A stretch of DNA of 64,000 bases from Cohnella zeiphila (lineage in GTDB: Bacteria; Bacillota; Bacilli; Paenibacillales; Paenibacillaceae), in NCBI RefSeq assembly GCF_014212055.1, contig NZ_JACJVO010000002.1, positions 1 through 64,000 on the forward strand, in the 5' to 3' direction. The translations under genes were made by a program, and so were the position numbers. A model generated the notes under the pieces. It ran no database searches. It had not been told where the DNA came from and saw only the letters and a list, made by a program, of their open reading frames with translations. This document shows, piece by piece, positions 14,332 through 24,800 of the stretch. How positions within the stretch are numbered: the first letter of the stretch is position 1; the number at the start of each line of letters is the position of its first letter.

Positions 14332-16116
14332 TTAGGACGCCCCCTCCTCCTTGACGTCCAGAATCGGATGCCGAATCGTGATTTTCGTTCCCCGGCCCTC
14401 TCCGGTCTCGATCCGCAGCTGGTAATCCGGGCCGAAGTAGATTTTGAGCCGCTCGTTGACGTTGCGCAGCCCGACGCCGGGCCGGCGCGCCGACTTGCGG
14501 TCGACCGACTCCGCATACAGCTGCTGAAGCACCGTCTCCGGGATGCCCCTGCCGTTGTCCGTCACCTCGATGACGAGATCGCGCTCTTCCACGTATCCCG
14601 ACAGAATGACTTTCCCCTTCTCGAAGTTGCCGCGGATGCTGTGCTGGATCGCGTTCTCCACCAGCGGCTGCAGAAGCAGGCGCATGAACGGCATGGACAG
14701 CATATCCTCGTCGAAAAAATAAAGTACCCGAAGATGCATGCCGATTCGCGCCTGCTCGATCTGAACATAGGCTTTGACCTGCTCGATCTCCCGCCCGACC
14801 GTCGTGATGTCTTTCCCCTGGTTCAAGCTGAGGCGAAGCAGGTTGCCGAGCGCCGACACCATCTCGCCGATGTCGCTCCGGCCGTGATTCTCGGCTTTCC
14901 AGCGGATCGATTCCAGCGTGTTGTACAGAAAGTGGGGGTTGATCTGGTGGCTGAGCACCTGGAATTCCAGTTCCTTCTTGTTGCGCTCCGCGCGCGTCGA
15001 TTGCTCGATCAGCCCGGCGATCTTCCGTACGATGCTGCCGAAGCCGCGATAGAGCCAGCCGATCTCGTCCTTCCTGCCTTGGTAAGGAACGTCCAGCTCG
15101 AACTCGCCTTCCTCCAGCTTCCGCATCAAGCGGACAAGCCGGAACACGGGCTGCGTGAAATTGACGGTCAAGTAGATGACGACGCCGACCGAGCAAACCA
15201 AATAAACCGCCAGGAAAAAAAACAGCAGCCGGTTCAATTCCGTCATTGGGCGCGTCAGAGTGCCGAGCGGCGTCAGGCTGACGATCGTCCACGGCTGGCT
15301 GTCCATCTTCACGAAGGCGATCAACCGCTTCTCGCCGCGGATAGAGAGCGTCTCCGAACCGCTCGCCCGCCGCTGGCGCAGCTGCAGCAGCTTCTCGGAC
15401 GGAACCTTCTCCCCCGTCCATTCGTTCTGAAGCGTATCGTACAGAACATCGCCGTTCTGATCGAGGATCAGGAACTTCTGCCCTTCCATTCGTTCGGTCG
15501 GGGAAAAGAAACGCCTCAGGCGCTCCTCGCTCAAATCCGTCACGACCATGCCGCGCGGGTTCCGGTCGTGCAGCCCCGTGAACATCTTGACGTAGGACAG
15601 CACCGGAGCGGAATCGCGTCCGCCGCCCGCCGACAAATGCCAGGTCGGCACGACGCTCTTCTTGGCTTCCCGGAACCATTCCTCCTCGCCGATCTTCGTC
15701 GGTTCCCCCATCGTCCGCATGTAAGTCGGATAAAGTTCCGGGTTCAGCGGGTAGACGCGGAGCTGCTGGGCATCGATTTGGATTTTCCGCTGATAGACGA
15801 GGCTGAGCATGTTGACCGCGAAATTTTCTTCCTCCTGCGAAGACTGCGGCGGCTTTTCCAGCAGCTGCTGGAACGACTTGTCCCCGATCAGCTCGTTGAT
15901 CTGGTCGTTCAGCTGGTTCAGGTACGTCTCCATGTTGATTTTGGCCTGCTCCAGATAGCTCATGGAGAAGGTCGAATTGGCGTATTTGATCCCTTCGACG
16001 GACTTCATGTAAGCATAGGACGCGAACAGGAAGAACGGCACGATCGTAATGGCGAAAAAAATCAAAATCATCTTGTTGCGAAAAGACGAGAGCAGCTTGA
16101 GCGGCGCCTTAATCAT
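14332..16116 (-). CDS. Sensor histidine kinase, YesM type
   Basis: 594 residues. Layout: TM1 (about 16-38), an extracytoplasmic dCache-like sensor region (about 40-295), TM2 (about 297-320), a HAMP domain (NFTQPVFRLVRLMRKLEEG), the His_kinase domain with QINPHFLYN (391-399, phosphoacceptor H395) and a HATPase_c domain with LLLQPLVENAIQH and DNGRGIP. This is the class that pairs with AraC-type response regulators and controls sugar uptake genes. Its start overlaps the end of the regulator gene upstream by 8 bases, so the two are coupled. The signal is unknown; carbohydrate or an envelope cue is usual. Confidence 0.93.
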   Translation of the reverse strand: MIKAPLKLLSSFRNKMILIFFAITIVPFFLFASYAYMKSVEGIKYANSTFSMSYLEQAKINMETYLNQLNDQINELIGDKSFQQLLEKPPQSSQEEENFAVNMLSLVYQRKIQIDAQQLRVYPLNPELYPTYMRTMGEPTKIGEEEWFREAKKSVVPTWHLSAGGGRDSAPVLSYVKMFTGLHDRNPRGMVVTDLSEERLRRFFSPTERMEGQKFLILDQNGDVLYDTLQNEWTGEKVPSEKLLQLRQRRASGSETLSIRGEKRLIAFVKMDSQPWTIVSLTPLGTLTRPMTELNRLLFFFLAVYLVCSVGVVIYLTVNFTQPVFRLVRLMRKLEEGEFELDVPYQGRKDEIGWLYRGFGSIVRKIAGLIEQSTRAERNKKELEFQVLSHQINPHFLYNTLESIRWKAENHGRSDIGEMVSALGNLLRLSLNQGKDITTVGREIEQVKAYVQIEQARIGMHLRVLYFFDEDMLSMPFMRLLLQPLVENAIQHSIRGNFEKGKVILSGYVEERDLVIEVTDNGRGIPETVLQQLYAESVDRKSARRPGVGLRNVNERLKIYFGPDYQLRIETGEGRGTKITIRHPILDVKEEGAS

Positions 16117-17755
16117 CCGCGATTCCCTTCTGTCTGCGGTACTCCTTCGGCGTGACGCCCATCTGCTTCTTGAACAGCTTGGTGAAGTGAACGGGATCTT
16201 TGTAGCCGACCTGATAGGATACTTGGTAAATTTTGTATTTCACATCGCCGAGCATTTCCTTCGCTTTGGCGATTCGCGTCTCCGTCAGATATTCCAGAAA
16301 CGTCCGGCCTTTCTCCTTCTTGAACAGCTTGCTGAGCCAGACCGGCGTCACATGAACCTCTTCCGCGACCGTCTGAAGGGACAAGTTGTCCGCGTATCTG
16401 GACCGGATCATCTTCTCCGCTTCCTGCACGATTTGGCTGGGAGAAGCCGTCAGCTTCCGGAAATCGGCGGCGATCGCCAGCAGGCAATCCTCTACTTGCT
16501 CCTTCAGCGATTGCAGGTTGTCGTATTGCTCCAGGCGCTCCCACAGCTCGATCGGGTTGCGCTCCCATTTCCGGTCCGGCCAGCCGGCCGCCGACGCGGC
16601 CCGGTAGACGCCCATGAGCCATTGGAAAATATGCTGCTGGACGTCCCGCAGGCTGGCCAGCTCCCAGCTTTTGACCATGTCTTCGAATAGCGCCATCGAC
16701 GCCGAGATCTCTTCGTCTGATCCGTAGCGGACGAGATCGACCGCCTCGCCCGGCTCCCGAATCGACAGCTCGCCCCGCTCGCCGTCTTCCTCTCCCGGGG
16801 CCTCGGTGAACAGCCGGTTGCCTCCGTACAGCGCCTTCTGCTCCAGCAGCTGGCACGACTCGGCGTACAGCCGATGCAGGTGGTTCAAGTCTTTGGGAAC
16901 GAGGCCGATGCCGATGCTCGCCTTGACTTTCACGTATTCGTTGATTCGCTGCAGGCAGACTTCCGCCAGCGAACGAACCGTTTCGGCCGGCTCGGACTTC
17001 GGACAGCCGAGAACGGCCACCCATCGTCCGGCGGAATCGCTGAACAGAACCGACGGATGCGGGTATTCTTCGGCCAGCGTCTGGCTGACCACGTTGCCGA
17101 TGCCGAACAGGACGAGCTCCTTCTCGCCCTCCAGCCCTTTTCGGCTTGCGATCGCCTTCAGGTCGTCGGCTTCCGCGACCATGAGAAGCAGCGGCATCGC
17201 CGTCATCCACTCGAGCATGAGCGCCTGCAGCCGATGCGCGATTCTCGATTCCCGGTACGGATCGTATTCGTGCTCGACCATCTCCCGAAGCAGCTCTTCC
17301 CGCAGCTTGGGGGCGGCGAATTGAACCTGGTCGAAGATTTGCGTCTGCTTATGCTTATCCAGATATTCACGGGCGATCAGATCGGTCGCCTTGCGTACGA
17401 TCCGCTCCAGCTCGCCCGTGTTGATCGGCTTCAAGATGTAATCCATCGCCCCGAGCTGCATCGCCTGCTTGACCAATTCGAAATCGTCGTACCCGCTGAT
17501 CAGGACGGCTTTCCAGTTGTAATCCTCGCTCGGCTTCAGAAAGCTTAGAAACTCGAGGCCGGACATCCGGTTCATCTTGATATCGGTCACGATCAGGTCG
17601 GGCCGTCTCTCCTGCGCGATCCGGAGCGCCGTGTCGCCGTCGTCCGCGACGAGCACCTCGCCGATTCCGTAGTCGTTCCAGGGGATCCGTTTGCGCAGCC
17701 CTTCCCGGATTTCGAATTCGTCGTCTACGATCAGAACGCTTAACAACTGCCTCAC
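16109..17755 (-). CDS. Response regulator with AraC-type DNA-binding domain, YesN type
   Basis: 548 residues. The receiver domain starts LSVLIVDDE and has the phosphoacceptor D58 (LIVTDIKM) and K109 (ILKP). A long linker of about 270 residues leads to two AraC helix-turn-helix units at the C terminus (SLQTVAEEVHVTPVWLSKLF; KIYQVSYQVGYKDPVHFTKLF). GTG 17755 is the outermost start, but AGGAAG abuts it; TTG 17746, with better spacing, may be the true start (MLSVLIVDDE). It precedes and overlaps its kinase gene. Likely targets are the neighbouring GH71/99-like gene or the binding-protein operon at 17867-21589; this is inference. Confidence 0.93.
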   Translation of the reverse strand: MRQLLSVLIVDDEFEIREGLRKRIPWNDYGIGEVLVADDGDTALRIAQERRPDLIVTDIKMNRMSGLEFLSFLKPSEDYNWKAVLISGYDDFELVKQAMQLGAMDYILKPINTGELERIVRKATDLIAREYLDKHKQTQIFDQVQFAAPKLREELLREMVEHEYDPYRESRIAHRLQALMLEWMTAMPLLLMVAEADDLKAIASRKGLEGEKELVLFGIGNVVSQTLAEEYPHPSVLFSDSAGRWVAVLGCPKSEPAETVRSLAEVCLQRINEYVKVKASIGIGLVPKDLNHLHRLYAESCQLLEQKALYGGNRLFTEAPGEEDGERGELSIREPGEAVDLVRYGSDEEISASMALFEDMVKSWELASLRDVQQHIFQWLMGVYRAASAAGWPDRKWERNPIELWERLEQYDNLQSLKEQVEDCLLAIAADFRKLTASPSQIVQEAEKMIRSRYADNLSLQTVAEEVHVTPVWLSKLFKKEKGRTFLEYLTETRIAKAKEMLGDVKYKIYQVSYQVGYKDPVHFTKLFKKQMGVTPKEYRRQKGIADD

Positions 17756-17816
17756 CTTCCTGCGCCGTTGGTCTTCTCTGATTCTCTCGTGGGAGGAGTC
17801 GTCTCTATCTTAGCCG

Positions 17817-17831
17817 ATCGCAGTTTGCGAT
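17817..17831. promoter_or_regulatory. 15-bp inverted repeat upstream of the response regulator gene
   Basis: ATCGCA-GTT-TGCGAT, a perfect 6-3-6 inverted repeat about 62 bases upstream of GTG 17755. It may be an operator for this operon. No clear -35/-10 pair was found around it. Confidence 0.3.
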
Positions 17832-17866
17832 TGCACGGGGTCAATCGAAAACTTTATAGTGTTTCT

Positions 17867-18697
17867 TTAAACTCGTTGCCACGAATGCGCCGGCTGCCAG
17901 CCCAGAACCGACTTCGCCAGCGCGTTGCCGACGACGGCTTCCCTTCCCGCGAACGTCCTCCGGCGATCCTTCACTGCGGGATAAAACCGGTCCAGCAGCT
18001 CCTCGGTCGGCCGGTCGCTCAGCGTGTCGTCGCTCGTGACGTTCAAGGCATGGTAGCCTCCCGCTTCCGACCGCAGCGCCGCCAGGCTGGCCTGCACCGC
18101 GTCGCGAATGTCGATATAGCTCCACATCGTATGCTTGTAACGCTCCGGCTCCCGGACGTTCAGCCGTTCGTATTCGGCCGGAGCTACGATGGTCGAATAA
18201 CGGAGGAACGTCACTTGCATGCCGGTCCGCCTGGCGAACATCTCCCCGGTCCTCTCCCCGACTTCCTTGGACAGGCCGTAGATTTCCCGCGGAAGCACCG
18301 GGTGGTTCTCGTCGATCGGGAAATATAAGGGGTCGAACCGTTTCGGAGCCCAGGCGAACCCGAACACCGACTCGCTGGAGCCGGCGACGACGTTGCGGAT
18401 GCCCAGCATGGCCGCCGCGTCCAGAACGTTATAGGTCGACAATACGTTGTTGGCGAAAATATACGAATCCGGATAGCCCAGCGGTGCGGGAATGGCGGCC
18501 AGATGCAGGACGGCGTCCGCTCCGCTCAATCCGCCGACGACCTGTCCGAGATCGGACAGATCGACCTTCAATTGCTTGCAATGAATTTTATCGGAACGTC
18601 TCTCGTCCAGCGAGACGACTTGATAGCCTTGACGCAGCAGCTCCTCGACGACCCAAGTGCCGAGCTTGCCGCTGCCGCCCGTGACGGCGATGCGCAT
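17867..18697 (-). CDS. NAD(P)-dependent epimerase/dehydratase (extended SDR)
   Basis: 276 residues with the Rossmann motif TGGSGKLG (6-13) and the catalytic pair Y140/K144 (YGLSK), with SSESVFG supplying the Ser/Thr side of the active site. Related short forms act on sugar acids, for example uronate dehydrogenase, or on nucleotide sugars; the gene pair with a mandelate-racemase-like enzyme favours a sugar-acid or free-sugar substrate. It is the last gene of a three-gene unit (binding protein, enolase-superfamily enzyme, epimerase), 34 bases behind the enzyme gene. No terminator hairpin is visible after it. Confidence 0.85.
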   Translation of the reverse strand: MRIAVTGGSGKLGTWVVEELLRQGYQVVSLDERRSDKIHCKQLKVDLSDLGQVVGGLSGADAVLHLAAIPAPLGYPDSYIFANNVLSTYNVLDAAAMLGIRNVVAGSSESVFGFAWAPKRFDPLYFPIDENHPVLPREIYGLSKEVGERTGEMFARRTGMQVTFLRYSTIVAPAEYERLNVREPERYKHTMWSYIDIRDAVQASLAALRSEAGGYHALNVTSDDTLSDRPTEELLDRFYPAVKDRRRTFAGREAVVGNALAKSVLGWQPAHSWQRV

Positions 18698-18731
18698 CGT
18701 TCTCTCCTCCTTGTCTCTTCTTCCGTTCCGG

Positions 18732-19955
18732 CTAAGGCCGGACTAGCGTGCCGTCCGCTTTCCGGTCCAGCCCGTAGGGGCGGTGATAGCCGGTTCGCGA
18801 CCAATCCCGGTCCAGCAGCAGCGCGGCTTTCTCCTCGTCCAGGTCGATGCCCAGACCCGGTTTGTCGTTCGCGTACAGATATCCGCCCCGCCGCTCGATC
18901 ATGCCCGGGAACAGCTCCTTCTCCCGGTCGCGGAAGTGGTTGATCTCCTGAATGCCGAAATTCCATACCGATAGGTCCAGATGGACCGCCGCCGCCTGGT
19001 TCACGGGATCGTTCTCGCCGCCCTCCTGCCAGGCGGTGCGAACGCCGAACAGCTCGCAGAATGCGGCGAGCTTGCGGCAGGCGGTAATGCCGCCGGCCTT
19101 GGATACGCGGACGCGGATAAAGTCGATCAGCCGCTCCGACACGAGCCCCGTCCATTCTTGCGGATTCACGAACAATTCTCCGACCGCCTGCGGGGTCGCG
19201 CATTGCGACCGCAATTGCCGGTACCAGCCGATCTGCTCCGGGGGCAACGCGTCTTCCAGGTAAAACAAGCCGTACGGTTCCAGCCGCTTGGCCAGCTGAA
19301 TCGCGAGAATCGGCGACAGATGCTCATGGACGTCGTGCGTGAACTGAAGCTCCGGTCCGAACGTCGTCCTCAGCTGCTCGAACATGCGGGGAATGGCGCT
19401 CACGTAGACGTGCTCGTCGAACACCGAATCCGTTTTCCAGGCGTTGTCGGGCAGGTTCGCATCCTTCCCCCTGCGGAAGCCGCCGCCGCCATAGCCGCCC
19501 AGCTGGCAGCGCACGACCGAATAGCCTTCGTTCGCGAAGCGATGGACGTCCTCGGTCAGTTCGGCGATGTCCCGGCCGCCGGCATGGCCGTAGCAGGGAA
19601 CCGCGGAACGGCTGGCGCCGCCGAGCAGCTGATAGACGGGAAGCCCCGCCTCTTTGCCTTTGATGTCCCACAGCGCCATGTCGATGCCGCCGATCGCCGT
19701 CTGCAGAACGGCGCCGTTGCGCCAATAGCCGCTTAAGCTCATCGTGTTCCACAAGTCTTCGATGTTCGCCGCGTCCCGGCCGATAATGACCGGCGCCAGC
19801 AGCTGCTCGATCACCTGCACGACCGCTTCCGGATTGTAGATGTCCGACGCGGAGCCGATCCCGTACAACCCGTCCTGGTCGGTCGTCACCTTGACGATCG
19901 TCCAGCTTCCGTCGTGGCGGGTCCGAATGCATTTTACAGAGGCGATCTTCGCCAT
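18732..19955 (-). CDS. Mandelate racemase/muconate lactonizing enzyme family protein (RspA/ManD-like)
   Basis: 407 residues of the enolase superfamily, closest by eye to RspA/mannonate dehydratase: GYWRNGAVLQTAIGGIDMAL, WDIKGKEAGLPVYQLLGGAS, metal-ligand segments THDVHEHL, YLEDALPPEQ and VGEL, and the C-terminal KPGLGIDLDEEKA. Where RspA/ManD proteins have the histidine of RTGSHGPSDLSPV, this protein has Gln (RTAWQEGGENDPV), so dehydration by the ManD mechanism is doubtful. It is probably a sugar-acid dehydratase of another subgroup or has a different reaction. ATG 19955 follows AGGAG. It is the second gene of the operon started by the lipoprotein gene at 21589. Confidence 0.85.
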   Translation of the reverse strand: MAKIASVKCIRTRHDGSWTIVKVTTDQDGLYGIGSASDIYNPEAVVQVIEQLLAPVIIGRDAANIEDLWNTMSLSGYWRNGAVLQTAIGGIDMALWDIKGKEAGLPVYQLLGGASRSAVPCYGHAGGRDIAELTEDVHRFANEGYSVVRCQLGGYGGGGFRRGKDANLPDNAWKTDSVFDEHVYVSAIPRMFEQLRTTFGPELQFTHDVHEHLSPILAIQLAKRLEPYGLFYLEDALPPEQIGWYRQLRSQCATPQAVGELFVNPQEWTGLVSERLIDFIRVRVSKAGGITACRKLAAFCELFGVRTAWQEGGENDPVNQAAAVHLDLSVWNFGIQEINHFRDREKELFPGMIERRGGYLYANDKPGLGIDLDEEKAALLLDRDWSRTGYHRPYGLDRKADGTLVRP

Positions 19956-20023
19956 GTCCGTTCTCCTCCCTCGCCGCGAGCCCGCAAGCGGACGCCGGGC
20001 AGAAGCGGTTCGGCCGGGACGCT

Positions 20024-21589
20024 TCAGCCGCGGGGGCGGGAAGCGAGATACCGGTCGACCTGCGACTGCACGTCGTCGATGATGTTCTGCAGGCCGCTGC
20101 TTTTTTGCTTTTGGATATAGGCGTCGAGCGATTGTTCGACGTTGTCGACGTCTCCGTATTCGATCGCCTTGCCCATGTCTTCATAAACTTGATCGCGCGT
20201 CTCCAGCTCGCTCGAGACATTGCCGTCGGTGATGAACAGCCCCTCCACCGGAGATTCCACGTTCATCGGGAGCTCGGCGAAACGGGTCTCCTCCTTCCAG
20301 AAGCCTTCCGGATACGTCTGCGTCGGACGCATGAAATCCGGATTCCAGAACGCCCACTGCCCTTCCCAATCCATATAATTGCTGGAGGCGAACTCCATAT
20401 GATCCGGATACGCGGCCGTGTCTCCGTCCAATTGATAGGTCTCCCCTTCGATTCCGTAGATGACGAGATCGTACAGGGTCCGGTCCGTCTCCACCATGTC
20501 CAGGAAACGCAGGACGAGATCGGCGTGCTCGGAATTCCGGTTGATCGCCAGGACGTTGGCGATCGGCGAACGGTTGACGAACTTGCGGTCCGGGTAGAGC
20601 AGCGACATCTGCTGCCGGTAGGACGGATCCGCGAAGCCGGGATCGGCCGCATACGCCCATTCGTGAGAAGTGAGCGTGAACAGCGTCTTGCCGTTGCGCC
20701 ATTGAACCGCGGTGCTTTCCTTGTCGATCATCGCGTCCCGGTTCAAAATATTGTCGTCATACCATCTCTTGCTCATTTTCGCCGCTTCCAGGTAGAAAGG
20801 CTGCTCTTCGATCGCGCGAACCGTAATTCGCGGATCGTTCAGGTAGAAGCCGAGGCCGTGAAAGCCGAGATCCGCCCATTCGTCTCGCGTCTGATAGATC
20901 GGAAGGGAGTTCGTCCGGGTCAGCTTGGCGTCCGGATAGGCCATCTTCAACTCATGCAGCAGCTCGTCGACGTCCTCGATCGTCCGAACCGAATCCGGCG
21001 ACCGGTAAATGCCCGCTTTCTCCGCCAGATCGGCGCGCCAGCCGGCGTAAAACCGCTGGTTCATCTTGACGGTCCACGGAAGGCCGACGATCTCCCCGTT
21101 CACCGTCGCGGCCGTGAGCGTTGTCCCTGCGTTTTTATAGCGCTCGTACAAATGGGGCGCATCCTTCGGAAGCAGGTCGTTCAGAGGCATGTAGGAGCCG
21201 CGCGCCGCCATTTGCTGGAACGAGTTTTCCGAATCGAAGTTCAAGTCCCACTTGTCCCCCGAAGCCGCCATGACGAGCAGCTTGCCGGAGTAGTCGGGCC
21301 AAGGGATGAAGCGAATGGAAAAATCGACGTTCAACCCTTTGGCCTTGACGTAATCGCTCACTTTCGACCAGACCTTGTCCGTCAGGGCTTTCTTGTCCCC
21401 GCCGAAATAAAACGTAAGCGTCGTTTCCGGCTCCCCGGGCCCTTGCGCCGACGACGCGGGAGCCGAACCTTCGCCTAAGCCCGTATTCATTCCGTTCTGA
21501 ACAAGAATCCGGCTGCAACCCGAAAGCCCCAACTGCAACAGTATGATGAATGCGAATGCCAAAGAGACCCCGAGCCGTCTTCCGGGCAT
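20024..21589 (-). CDS. Extracellular solute-binding lipoprotein (sugar ABC type, DUF3502-like C terminus)
   Basis: 521 residues. A type II signal peptide with lipobox LSGC (about 22-25) is followed by a Ser/Ala/Pro/Gly linker and a family 1-type binding domain beginning TTLTFYFGGDKKALTDKVW. It should be lipid-anchored outside the membrane. The C-terminal third (ETRDQVYEDMGKAIEYGDVDNVEQSLDAYIQKQKSSGLQNI) resembles the DUF3502 tail of LplA/YtcQ-type proteins. No permease or ATPase gene is near it; it heads an operon with two metabolic genes. It may serve permeases encoded elsewhere or act as a sensor partner for the adjacent YesM/YesN pair. ATG 21589 follows GAGGGGGAG, with a good promoter 33 bases upstream. 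Confidence 0.9.
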   Translation of the reverse strand: MPGRRLGVSLAFAFIILLQLGLSGCSRILVQNGMNTGLGEGSAPASSAQGPGEPETTLTFYFGGDKKALTDKVWSKVSDYVKAKGLNVDFSIRFIPWPDYSGKLLVMAASGDKWDLNFDSENSFQQMAARGSYMPLNDLLPKDAPHLYERYKNAGTTLTAATVNGEIVGLPWTVKMNQRFYAGWRADLAEKAGIYRSPDSVRTIEDVDELLHELKMAYPDAKLTRTNSLPIYQTRDEWADLGFHGLGFYLNDPRITVRAIEEQPFYLEAAKMSKRWYDDNILNRDAMIDKESTAVQWRNGKTLFTLTSHEWAYAADPGFADPSYRQQMSLLYPDRKFVNRSPIANVLAINRNSEHADLVLRFLDMVETDRTLYDLVIYGIEGETYQLDGDTAAYPDHMEFASSNYMDWEGQWAFWNPDFMRPTQTYPEGFWKEETRFAELPMNVESPVEGLFITDGNVSSELETRDQVYEDMGKAIEYGDVDNVEQSLDAYIQKQKSSGLQNIIDDVQSQVDRYLASRPRG

Positions 21590-21621
21590 GCTTCCGCTCC
21601 CCCTCTTGCCATGATATATTC

Positions 21622-21649
21622 ACAATACCGCTGCCGATCTCGTTGTCAA
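21622..21649 (-). promoter_or_regulatory. Promoter of the 17867-21589 operon
   Basis: Minus strand TTGACA (21644-21649), 16-base spacer, TATTGT (21622-21627). It is the best sigma-A match in the sugar gene region; the start codon lies 33 bases downstream. Confidence 0.65.
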
Positions 21650-21823
21650 GCCTCGCGTGGTATGCGCTTTCACGATCGACGAAGAGGGGTCTGCAGCGGC
21701 GGCGCGACGCTGCAACCATCATAAGGGCCGGGGCCTCCCGCTTCCAGAGGTCAATCTTAAATTTTATGGGGCAGTTTTGTCTTTCTTTATCGGAATGCCT
21801 TCGGGCCGTCGTCCGCCGGCTTC

Positions 21824-21855
21824 GGGAACGCGGGCGCCGAAGCGCCCGCGTTCCC
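21824..21855. terminator. Strong 14-bp hairpin after the mannosidase gene
   Basis: GGGAACGCGGGCGC - CGAA - GCGCCCGCGTTCCC, a perfect stem with a four-base loop directly behind the alpha-mannosidase stop. There is no T-run on either strand, so it may protect the 3' end or assist factor-dependent termination. The rest of 21650-21823 holds no gene. Confidence 0.5.
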
Positions 21856-21859
21856 CTTC

Positions 21860-24800
21860 TCATCGGTAAACCTTCACCGTCTTGATCTCGAACGCGCGGA
21901 AGTCCAGCCTAATCTCCGAGCCTTTCAGATCGACCTCCTCTTTCTCTTCCTCCAGCATGTCGGTCAGAACGACCCGCGAAGGCGCAAAGCCGAACCGCAG
22001 CCTCGCTCCCTTGACCGCGGAACGCTCCGCCTCGTACAAGCGGATGACATAAGCGTCGTCCTCCTCGGCCGGCTTGACCGATTCCACGATGACGTTCGCG
22101 GCGTCGATCTCCGCAAAGGAACGCGGCTCGCCGGGGGCGCGCCCGCTTGCGGCAAGCACCGGCACGTTCAGCTCGTATGCGGGACGGACGACCGTCTCGG
22201 CGGAGAACCCTCCTTCGTGCGGAAGCAGCGAGTAGACGACTTCGTGCAGCCCTTCGTCGCCGCGCGGATCGGGATGCGCGCCTCCTTTATGGAGCGTGAG
22301 CCTCATGTCCGACCCCGACACGGAGATGCCGTACTTGCAATCGTTCAGCAGGGCGACGCCGAACCGGTTCTCCGACAGATCGGTCCATTTGTGGTTGCAT
22401 ACCTCGAACATCCCTTGGTCGTAAGGGGTGTTGTCGTGCGTCGGCCGCTCGACGTGGCCGAACTGGATCTCGTGCCGGGCGCACGTCGCGAGAAGGGCGA
22501 CGTCGAACCCGGCTTTGAGCAGCCGGTGCTTCTCGTTCCAGTCGATCGCCGTTTCGAAGTCGACGCGGGGGGTATCGGAATGAAAGACGATATCCTGCTT
22601 GAGCGACGACGCGTTGCCGATGCGGTATTCGCTGCGGATCCGGAACTGCAGCGGGCCGTCGGCCGCGATTTCCCGGCTGACCAGCGCCGTCTGCAGCCGC
22701 AGCTTGCCGGCTTGGTCGCGGTCGATGTCCCAGTTGTCCCAAGCTCCCGGCAGATCCTCGCCCAGCAGCAGCGCGTTGAGCGGATGGCCCTCGCCCCGCA
22801 GCTCCCGGCCCGACGCCTTATCCGCGAAGGACGCGATATAGCCGTGCTCGTCGAAGCGGACGACGGCGAACGGCGTCTCCAGGCGATCGCCGGCGAACCG
22901 GAACGGGGACGGAGCTGTCCGCGCTTCGGTATCCGGCTCCAGCTCGATGGTCAGCGTTCCCAGAGCGGGAACGGCCGCCCCGCCGATCAGCAGCCGCTTG
23001 CGCCCGAGGACGTCGTCCGCGAGCTGGACGGCTAGAGCCGGATCGGCCGGCCGCATGCCGCCGAACGCGGCCGCATCCAGCTCGATCGTTCCGGCGCGAT
23101 CCCAGCTCAGCGCGTTCAGGACGGTAACCGCGCGAGAATCCGGCCGCAGCGAAGCGGACAGCAGCTCCGCCGCCGTTTTCCCGGCTTCGCGGATGACGTC
23201 CCCGACCTCGCGAACGGCGCGGTCGTGCACCTCCGGAATCGACGTCCCCGGCAAAATGTCGTGGAACTGGTTGATCAGCAGCAGCTCGTACAGCTCGGTC
23301 GTCCTCAGGCTAGGAGACAGCCGGCCGCCGCCTGCGACCCGCTCCATTACCTCGATCAGCTCGAGGCTGCGCAGCGCGATCTCCGCCTTGCGGTTGTTCC
23401 GCTTGATCTGGTGCATCTGCGTCAGCGTTCCCCGGTGTCCCTCGAAGTACAGTTCCCCGACGTAAAGCGGAAGCTGAACGGACGTCTCTTCGAGCTCCTG
23501 CATGAACCGGCTGACGGTCGTATGCCCGGAACGGGGAACGCCTTCGGTGTCCCGGATCCGGCGGGCCATCTCCAGCATCTCGTACTGGGGACCGCCGCCG
23601 CCGTCCCCGAATCCGTAAGAGATGAGCCGGCGGTCGTTCACCCGCGGATGCTGAACGCCGTTGTTGCCCCGCTCGTAGATCCGGCTTGCAACCGTCTCGG
23701 CGTCCGGCCAGCAATGGATCGTATTGAAGTGCGTGAGCACCGTCGTGCCGTCCATCCCGCGCCAGCGAAACGTATCGAGCGGGAACAGGTTCGTATCGTT
23801 CCAGCTCAGCTTCGTCGTCAGGAAGTAGCGAATGCCGCTTCCGGCCATGATCTGCGGGATCGCGGCGCTGTAGCCGAACGTATCCGGCAGCCAGAACGTA
23901 TCGGCCGTATAGCCGAAATGCTCTCTCGTGTAGCGCTGGCCCTTCAGAAATTGGCGGACGATCGACTCGCCGCCCGCGAGATTGCAATCCATCTCGATCC
24001 AGACGCCGCCGTTCGGCTCCCAGCGGCCTTCGGCCGTCCGCCGTTTGATTCCTTCGAAAATATCCGGATAATGGCGCCGCATCAGCTCCGCGTGAAAAGC
24101 CGAGCTTTGCACGAACGTATACTCCGGATACTGCTCCATCAGGCTGAGCGCATTGGCGTACGTGCGGGCGCACTTGCGGATCGTCTCGTCGCGCGTCCAC
24201 AGCCAGGCGGTGTCCATATGGGAGTGGCCGATCAGGCCCGCCTGCGGAGCGGACGGACTGTTCGGACTCTCCAGCAGCGGCCTCAGGACGGCCGAAGCGG
24301 CCGCCACGCCGGACCGCCACGTATCCTCCGTCTCCTCTTCCGGAGATTGAGGAAGAAGACGAAAAGCTTCCAGCAGGGCGTTCTCGATTTTGGCCTTGCG
24401 GAAATCGTCGACCGATCGGGCGCGAACCATTTGATTCAGGGTGCGGAGGTCGAAGACGAACGCTTGAACGTCCTCCCGGCACTGGACGATATCGATGGAT
24501 TGGAAGATTCTCTCGTAGCGGATCGGGCTGCCGTCGCCCGTCTCGTGAGATTGATAGGGCTGCGTGCCGACGCAAGGATGCCCCGCGTAGCCTTCGAAGG
24601 CGAGCTCGTACGCCTCGCCCGCCCGGGCTCTTTCGGTCAGCAGGAGCGTGCGGTGGTTGCCCCGGTTCTCGGCGTCCTTCGGATGCGTGAAGATCCCTCG
24701 CGGCTTCCCGTTCACCCAGAAAAACGTCTCTACGCCGTCCGTCTGCGCCTGGATGTAGATTCGGCCGCCATCCAGCGCCGCCGGAACTTCGAACGTTCCC

